A DNA stretch of 64,000 bases. It comes from Armigeres subalbatus. Taxonomy: Eukaryota; Arthropoda; Insecta; Diptera; Culicidae. Every line of letters begins with the position of its first letter. The first letter of the stretch is position 1. A model generated the notes under the pieces. The model had not been told where the DNA came from. It saw nothing but the letters and a program-made list of their open reading frames with translations, and did not search any database. Shown here piece after piece: positions 12,701 through 21,700 of the stretch. The DNA is taken from the NCBI RefSeq assembly GCF_024139115.2, contig NW_026943146.1, positions 434,001 through 498,000 on the forward strand. Reading direction: 5' to 3'. A program made the translations under genes and the position numbers.

Positions 12701-15700
12701 ACGATCTTCCATTATTTTCGCCCCATACGCGTTATGGTTCTTTCATCTCGTGCTCTTGAAAAAAATATTGGAAAAGCACGTGGTTTACAAAATGGCCGAT
12801 TTCTGGCTTCATTCTATAATCACCTTAAGCAAGCTCTTTCAAAAAGGGGGCGGGTGTGGGGGGAGGCATATTTCTTAGTTATCGATTAACTCTGTGTAGC
12901 TTCTGAGCCCCTTTGGCCGATTTCAACCAAATTTGGAACGCACATTCCTTATCCTAAGGAGACGACGATAGGGGGGTTAAGCATGTTATTTGAGAAAGGG
13001 GGAGGTGTATTGTTTAGTAATCGATCAATTCAGTGCAACTTCTGAACCCCTTGGTCGATTCCAACCACATTTGGAACACACATTATTTATCTTAAGGAGA
13101 CGACGATACAGGGATTAAGCAAGCTTCTTGAAAAAGGGGGTGGGTGTGGGGTAGCGGTATTTCTCAGTTATCGATAAACTCTGTGTAACTTCTGAGCCCC
13201 TTGGCCGATTTCAATGAAATTTGAACACACATTATTTATCTTAAGGAGACGACGATAGGGGGGTTAAGCATGCTCTTTAAAAAATGGGGAGGGTGTGGGG
13301 GGAGGTGTAATGTTTAGTTATCGATCAACTCAGTGCAACTTCTGAGCCCCTTGGCCGATTTCAACTAAATTTTAAACACATATTCCTTATCTTAAGGAGA
13401 TGACGATAGTGGGGTTAAGCATGTTTTTTGAAAAAGGGAGAGTGTGGAGGGAGGTGTATTGTTTAGTAAACGATCAATTCAGTGCAACTTCTGAATTCCT
13501 TTACCGATTTCAACTAAATTTGAAACACATATTCCTTATTTTGAGGAGACGATTGCCCGGATTCCTAAAAAAAACAAATTCTTGACAATAACATCTTCCC
13601 GGTAATGACATTTCAAAAAATAATGAAAATGATACTTCCTGATACACATATCCCAGAATATGACATATCCCTGAGTGAAGTAGGCCATTAACATAACACT
13701 ATTTGGCCTAAGGTCATTCGACGTGAATGGCATTTGGGATAATTATGAACAGCATCAGAAAAATCTTTCATAGGAATCATGCATTTGCTGGGTATAAAGC
13801 AATGATAATTGTAACCTTTAATCAGAATCATGGTTTGCCCAGTGAAAAGCAATAATAAATGTTTTTCTTCTGGATAGTAGATGCGATTTCTTCTTTAAAA
13901 AAAAGCATTTGCCCGGAATAAGGCAAAGGTGGGTGTGATTCCTTCTTTAAAAATATACGTTTGCCTGGATTAAGGCATCGGTGGATGCTTTTCCATCTTA
14001 AGAAATAGACGTTTGCCAGGAATAAGGGTATTCAAACCCACGATCCCTTCTTCGAAATCAGTCAATGTTTCCAAAAGCTTTCTTTTAATCAAATGATGAA
14101 GTATCAATAAGTAAACACAATTACCCTGTTAACCAATTTGTTTTATCATTTTACGATTGAGAAAAAAAACTGCGAACCTAACTGGCAATTCCGAGCAAGA
14201 CCGGGTACATAAAGCTAGTTTAATTCTACGAGAACTGATTGAGTATCATAGTTCTTTATCGTAAATTGTACCGTCTAACTGCAAATCACTGTTTTTCGAT
14301 GTTTCTGCATACATTTTTTCATACAAACTTCCAACGAGTTTAGCACCGCCCAAACGTGGACCGATTCGTCTGAAATTTTGTCCAGAGCATCAGAGCATCA
14401 AATAGAAGAGAATAAGAGGGCGGCCCATCGAAAAATTGAAAAAGTGTCTTTTGAGCCACCCTGATGTCTATTTGGTTTGATATTGAGCACACATAGCAAA
14501 CATATTGCGGTTGTCAGTAGCACCGGTAAGGCCAGTAACCAAATGGCAGAGGTAGTGGGAGAACTCAACCAAGAAAAGATGGACTCGTCGTCTTGTTCCA
14601 AGCGTGTCTTGGATAAACAGACCCCATGGAGAGCTGAACTGTGGTTCGTCGTGCATGAACGCTCCGATTCGGGTCTTCAGGTTGACCAGCCCGACCAGGT
14701 CGACTTCGGCACTTGACTGGTCAGCAATTGAGGCGGGTTGAATGCTATGTGAGAGCTGTTAGAACGCCAGAGAGCTTTTCGTCAAAAAAGAATAGCCAGC
14801 CAGAAAGTCGAAGGCACAAAGGGCGCCAACTTTGGAAAAGTGCTGAATGCACGAAGACCGAAATAAAATTTTAAGTTTTATAATCCTCTTGACGATCAAA
14901 ATTTACTTTTCAAGAGTGTTATAAAACCAAAAATTTTAATCTCTGAAATAGTACCAAAAGGAGGTTCTGAGTAAGGGTATGCGATAACACACTTTTTCCT
15001 AACGAAACGAAACGAAACGAAATTTAAAATGTCTATGTTGATTCGAAACGATACGAAATCAAGGTTCATTTAATTCAAAATTTTACGAAACGAAACGAAA
15101 TTTAATTTTTTTCCGCGGAACTTTTGTTGAATTGATTTCACATTATGTACGCAATTCTGATTTCATTCTTTCAAAGTCAAATATCAGCTTTCAAAGGAAT
15201 TTATCGTGTAGTGTGTGCATCCGAATCTGATCAATTTTATGTCAGTTCAGCTTTATATCAATATTTTTATATATAGAAATTGTAGGATTTTGTTTGTATT
15301 CTGACTCAAATTCTGTTAAAACCTTATATCACTTAAGAATTATGTGATTATTACAGTGAGGCGTCATGGGCATTTTTTTAAATCAATGGTTTTTCGAAAC
15401 CATTCTGGGTCCCAAATAACTGTGTAGAATTTGGGCCCGATTGGTTGCTTCCTCGCTTTCCGCATCGCGTTTGAAGTTTGTATGGAAATTAGTATAAGAA
15501 ACGTATATTCTCGCATTTTTACTTCTAGAGGATTCAGATCATCGTAAGCCAAGTGGCACATTCCGTTAAAGTATAACCCAACGAATGCCGAAAAGCTTTG
15601 CGGAAGAACGTACGTTGCTGAAACGTCCACGAAACCAGTTGTAACGCTTCGAACTTTGATTGTTCAAACCATATATACAAAATTATATTATTTATAATAT

Positions 15701-18700
15701 AAATTATAATCGTTTATTAAGTGCTGGCCGAACTACGTGGATCAATACTGAGTGTTATTTTAAAATTATTGATCTCATAGGGCTTTGGAGATAATGGGAG
15801 TTATTCGGAATCATTTCACAAAGTAAAAATTCCGACAAGAAGGAAAAGGCTTTAGCACTCCGACAACTATAGGTTGTCTGGTAGTACTGGCAGAAACATT
15901 GATGATGGTTTGAACAATATATTTTCAAAGCGTAATATTTTTTTTTTCAAAAGTGATCTTACTCAATATTTAAGACGTCAAGCTCAGAGTCGCTTGCCAA
16001 GGTGACTTCACTTGAATTACATTTTCAACTAACCAACGTAGCTTCTTCGCAAGATTTTTCATACTACATACTAACGTATTGAGTCACGTGATTGATGATA
16101 AATTAAAGCCACTAAGAGCAAAACTGTAAAAAAGTATGTTTTTCCATGCTAATCTTCATATAAATTGCGAGGCGGAAAGCGAGGGCGCAAAGTTGATTGG
16201 GGTCCCAAAACGATCCAGTAAAACCTTGATCTCACATGATTGGATGAAGTTTGCGTTTTTCCATACAACTGCGCCCCACTCTAGTGATTATGCTGAAGCA
16301 TACTTTCATATTGACTTATCAGCGTGGTTTCAAGGTATTACACTTACTCAAAACCATAATTTTATTTTTTATCTAGTGGGATACTCATTTATATATCCAC
16401 ATCTGCTAGGCGTATACGTAAATAGATAGTTGTTAAAAGCATACATTTGCTCACTAGGAGAATCCTCTGCACCTATCTAAAATGCAAAAAGATTCGTATT
16501 TTAGACTTTATTTCAGAAATGTGCAATGTGATGATGTGAAATGTGAAATGTGCAAAGCTTCTACGGCAGCAGTTTGTCAGATATGAACAAATATTTTTTT
16601 TCTTTCTCATACAACGAACTGCTTTTAGGAAAGGAAAATTAGTTTGACACTCATTGTTATAAGAGACCGAGGAATGCTCTGCATCTCCGTGAACGCCACG
16701 GGAAAGGAATCGTTGGTTAGTTGAAAATGTTATTCAAGTGAAGCCACCTTGATAAGCGACTCTGAGCTTGACGTCTTAAAAATTAAATCAGATTACTTTT
16801 GGAAAAAATATTGTCGCGCTTATCTTTTTATAGACTTTCGCGGCGGTCTTACTCTCGCAGGCTCAACTGCGAAGGTAGACGTCAAGATTTTTTTTAGCGA
16901 AATCAGATTTCGCCATGCTCAAATTCCGCGAAATTCCGCGGAATTGCGTTTCGAACCACCTGAAATGGATTTTTTTGAAATACCGCATATGCTTAGTTCT
17001 CAGTTGCCTAGGATGAAACCCAAGGTGCTTCATTAGTGGCTATTTACCGACAGGATTTTTATTGTCAGAACAAGTCAGTGCGTAGAGATATTCTGCTTTG
17101 TGTGAAAAAGGGCGGATCCAGGATGGTTTCCTGTGGATCTCCGTGATAGGGTGCGCTGCACATGTCTCCATCTGCCTCATATAGCAGAGCTCGGTTTTTT
17201 ACGCAGGTTCACTGGATCTTAAAAAAGACAGGAACACCGTCTTCGACCAGAGGTCGTACAGACTGAAAACTTAACACCCAGCTAGAGACAACAGACAGAA
17301 CACATACCACCCAGTGGTCCAGTGGAGAATTTTTCGATCCCGAAAAGTTTCCTCCTTACCGGGGCGGGAATCGAACCCACACGCCATAGCACATGCGTCT
17401 AGACGATTGACGTCGCTAACCGCACGGTCACGAAGCCCGCGTAGTAAGGAGTCCGCGATTTTAGTCTTATACTATGTTCGCACTAGGGCCTTGTAACATG
17501 TTATTCGGCTATCTTAACGAGCTTTCTTTTGTCGATAATTTGAATAACATGTTGTAGTGCGAACATAGTATTACTTGATGATTTTTTATATAATTTTTGT
17601 TTTTTAACAACTAACTAAGCTAGTTTATAACACATTTTGGTACAATATTTTTCTGAAATAAATAACTCTCTTTGTTATAATTTGGTGTGCGACAAGGATA
17701 TATTCTATCACCGTTACTATTCCTCATCAATCAACGAGATTCTGATAGGTGCGATTAACCGTGAACCAAACCGTGGGCTGTTATGGCCATGGAGCACCTA
17801 AAAAACTTCGAGTTGGCTGACGACGTTGTACTTCTAGCTCAACGGTAGAGTAAGCTCAGCGACCTTGCCGAGCGCTTGTCTTCGGCAGATTTAGTCATCA
17901 ACGTCAACAAAATAGTTCGATGGAAACAAGGGGACTCTCCGCAGCAGCCGGGCAATCAATGGAGAATGCTGATGGCGGTACCAAGATCGACAAAGACGCA
18001 CGGATCAAAAAAGCAAGAGTTCTTTGCGAGTTTAAGAAACATCTGGAAAAACAGTTTGATAAGAAAATTATTTTGAGCTTTTTAGTGGAATGTCTTTACT
18101 TGTCATAAGACGAGTTTGTACAATCCCATTTAATTCCACCACTTAACCCTCAAACTGCCGGGACGAATCTTGACAACTTAAAACAGCTCGTTCTCGGTCA
18201 ATTTTTAACTAAATTGCAAGCGGTTTCAACTGTGATCAAGGGGAATAGTAGTTCCAGCATGTAGATGGGTAAAATGCTCAGGATGGCCCTCCTTCTTTTA
18301 GAGGGGGGAGTTTTGAAGTGTGGCATAAGTAATTTTTTGAGCAAATGTTTAGTATTTTGAAATTTTTAACGTCGTAACAGGTGTTTTAGTATAAGTAATT
18401 AATGGTCAATGTGAATGGTTGACAACAATGGTCAAATGAACACAAATTGACCTCCGGGTGACCTTCCAATAGGTTCCGGAAACCTGGAATATCCGGTATA
18501 AAAGGCCAGCATAGAATCACCGAATATATCGGTTTTCCGACACCTCAAACTTCTCAGAATCTCATAGGTAACTTAGAAAACGCCATAGTTTCTTGGTAGG
18601 GTAAACTGGCCATTTGATGGCCACGGAACAGGTTCCGAAAACCCGGAATTTCCGGTACAAAAAGCCAACACAAAACAACAAAACAGATTAGGTCTCCGAC

Positions 18701-21700
18701 ACCTCAAACTTCTAAGAATCTCATGGGTAACTTAGAAAACGTCATAGTTTTTCAGTAGGGTAAAACTGGTCATGCGATGGCCATGGAAAAGGTTCCGGAA
18801 ACCCGGAATTTCCGGTAGAAAATGGCCAACATAAAACTACAAAACAAATTAGGCTTCCGACACCTCAAACTTCTAGAATCTCATGAGTAATCTTGAAAAC
18901 GCCATAGTTTTTTGGTAGAGTAAAACTGGCCGTGCAGTGGCCATGGAACAGGTTCCGGAAACCCGGAATTTCCGGTACAAAAAGCCAACATAAGACAACA
19001 AAACAAATTAGGCTTCCGACACCTCAAACCTCTCAGAATCTCATAAGTAACTTAGGAAACGTCATAGTTTTTCAGTAGGGTAAAACTGGCCATGCGATGG
19101 CCACGGAAAAGGTTCCGGAAACCCGGAATTTCCGGTACAAAAGGCAAAAATAAAACTTCATAACAAATTTGGCTTCCGACACCTCAATCCTCTCAAAATC
19201 TCATAAGTTATCTAGAAAACGCCTTAGTTTCTTGGTAGGGTAAAACTGGCCGTGCGGTGGCCATGGAACAGGTTCCGGAAACCCGGAATTTCCGGTACAA
19301 AAAGCCAACATAAAACAACAAAACAAATTAGGCCTCTCAGAATCTCATAAGTAACTTAGAAAACGTCATAGTTTTTCAGTAGGGTAAAACTGGCCATGCG
19401 ATGGCCACGGAAAAGGTTCCGGAAACCCGGAATTTCTGGTACAAAAAGGCAAACATAAAACTACAAAACAAAATTGGCTTCCGACACCTCAAACTTCTCA
19501 GAATCTCACGAGTAATCTGGAAAAGGCCTTAGTTTCTTGGTAGGGTAAAACTGGCCGTGCGATGGCCATGGAACAGGTTTAGGAAACCCGGAATTTCCGG
19601 TACAAAATGGCCAACATAAAACTACACAATAGATTAGGCTTCCGACACCTCAATTAAAATTTCTCTTATATTTGAAACTGCCTGACTTTTTTTTCAATTG
19701 ACTAATCGCTTGACTGATTATCCCCTCAAATTAAAGTTCTTACTACTGACGCCAAATTATAAATGAACCAATAACGCCAAAAATGCTGGTGCTCGGATTA
19801 GATGAATGAATTAACAATTTCAAAGGTAACATATCTTTTCTCAAGGTTTCTTTTACCCCTCAAACTGCCGGTACGAATTTTGACAACTTAAAACAGCTCG
19901 TTCTCGGTCAATTTTCAACTAAAATGCAAGCGGTTGCAACTGTTGTCAAGGGGAATAGTAGTTCCAGAAAGTAGATGGGTAACATGCTCAGGATGACTCT
20001 CCTTCTTTTAGAAGGGGAGTTTTGTGTCATTTTTAAAGCAAATGTTTAGTATTTTGAAATCATCATCATAACGGATGTTTTAGTATAAGTAATTAAGGGC
20101 CACGGTATAGATTCCGGAGACCCGAAATTTACGATACAAAAGGCCAACGTTGAACGACAAAACAAATCAGTCTTCCGATACCTCAAGCTACTCAAAATCT
20201 CATGAGTAACTAAGAAAATGCCATAGTTTTCAGCATAGTTTTTTTTGTTAGGGTAGGGATGATCACGGAAAATGTTTCGGAAATCCGGAATCTCCGGCAC
20301 GAAAGGCCAACATAAAACTACAATACAAATTAGTCTTCCGACACCTCAAACTTCTCAGAATGTCATAAGTAATCCAGAAAACTTCTTAGTTCCTTGGTAG
20401 AGTAAAACTGGGCCATGTGATGACCACGGAATAGATTCTAAAAGTTCGTATCAAGCAGTACAAAAGGCCATCATAGAACCTCGAAACTAAGCTGTCTTCC
20501 GACACTTCAAACTTCTAAGAATCTCATGAGTAATTTTGAAAACGCCATAGTTTCATGATAGGTTTCGGGAACCCGGAATATCCGGTACAAAAAGCCACGT
20601 TAGGCTATCGGAATGGGCTTGCCAGAGACTCCGAATCTTGTTCCGATGCTATAAAATTGCCAGTATTTCTCTAAAAGAACACTTTGGCATTTTCTGGATT
20701 ACTCGGGTAATTCTCATAAGTTCAAGGTGTCGGAAGACTGATTTGTACAGATGCTCTATGTAGGTCTTTTCACTGGAAATACTGGATTTCTGGAACCTGT
20801 TCTGTGGCCATTGCATGGCCATTTCTACCCTACAAACAATTTACGATTTTGTGAAAAGTTTGAGGGGTCGATAGACTGATTTATTTTGTAGTTCTATGTA
20901 GGCCTTTTTCTATAACGTTGGATAGATCACTTGTATGTAGTGTAAGAGTAAGACCTACCAAACCGAGCCCTAGCTAAATCCATTTTCCGAGCTAGGGCTA
21001 TAAGTTGTTTTAGTTAAGGATTACGCTACCAATAGAAGTATCTGAAGTATAACTAACCTAACTTTTCCCTGAAGATGACGGTAATTCTCATTGCAGGACA
21101 AATGTTTTAGCTAGAAATGGTTTTGTACATATAGCTAAATCCCAGGTGTGGTGCTCTACTGATGATATTGTAAAAGCAAGACAAAGAGGTAGCTAGGGCT
21201 TCGATACTTGGTCAAATAACAGTATTACGGTTCTGTTTTCTCAAGAAAGGATTGAATTCTTATGATAAGGGGCGCACATTCAATGATATTGCTCTCTGTA
21301 AAGGGTCCAAATAGACTATCATGATCCTCTTGAGAGAGAAAAAGCAAGAACTATATCGAAACCGATAGACGCTCCGATCGAATAGAGTTCGCCGCCGTAC
21401 CAAACCGACTATCTACAAAACGCTCATAAGACCGGTAGTTCTCTACGGACACGAGACCTGGACGATGCTCGTGGAGGACCAACGCGCACTGGGAGTTTTT
21501 GAAAGGAAAGTGTTGCGTACCATCTATGGTGGGGTGCAGATGGCGGACGGTATGTGGAGGAGGCGAATGAACCACGAGTTGCATCAGCTGTTGGGAGAAC
21601 CATCCATCGTTCACACCGCGAAAATCGGAAGACTGCGGTGGGCTGGGCACGTAGCCAGAATGTCGGACAGTAATCCGGTGAAAATGGTTCTCGACAACGA

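Larger units (their letters stand above)
11635..14218 (+). mobile_element. non-autonomous Helitron, 2.58 kb
   Basis: It starts TC (11635) and ends CTAG (14215-14218), and sits between an A (11634) and a T (14219), as Helitrons do. Just before the end, CCGAGCAAGACCGGGTACAT is a worn version of the usual 3' hairpin. The host foldback's own opposite arm shows the empty site, since the sequence is continuous across the junction apart from this insert. The 5' part has a (CATC)n run and 'atatataaaactcaatg' plus TGTATGTT repeats, then a tandem array. No Rep/helicase ORF is present. Confidence 0.8.
11191..14462. mobile_element. hAT-like long-TIR foldback element, interrupted by a Helitron
   Basis: The ends read AGGGTGGCTCAAA...TTTGAGCCACCCT, with about 250-bp inverted arms (11191-11450 and 14219-14462) that share 'catcgaaaaacagtgatttg' in complement. 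The direct repeat GATGTCTAT lies at 11182-11190 and 14463-14471. A second, inner inverted pair (11450-11475 and 11607-11634) shows the original was a simple foldback. No coding capacity is seen. Confidence 0.8.
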
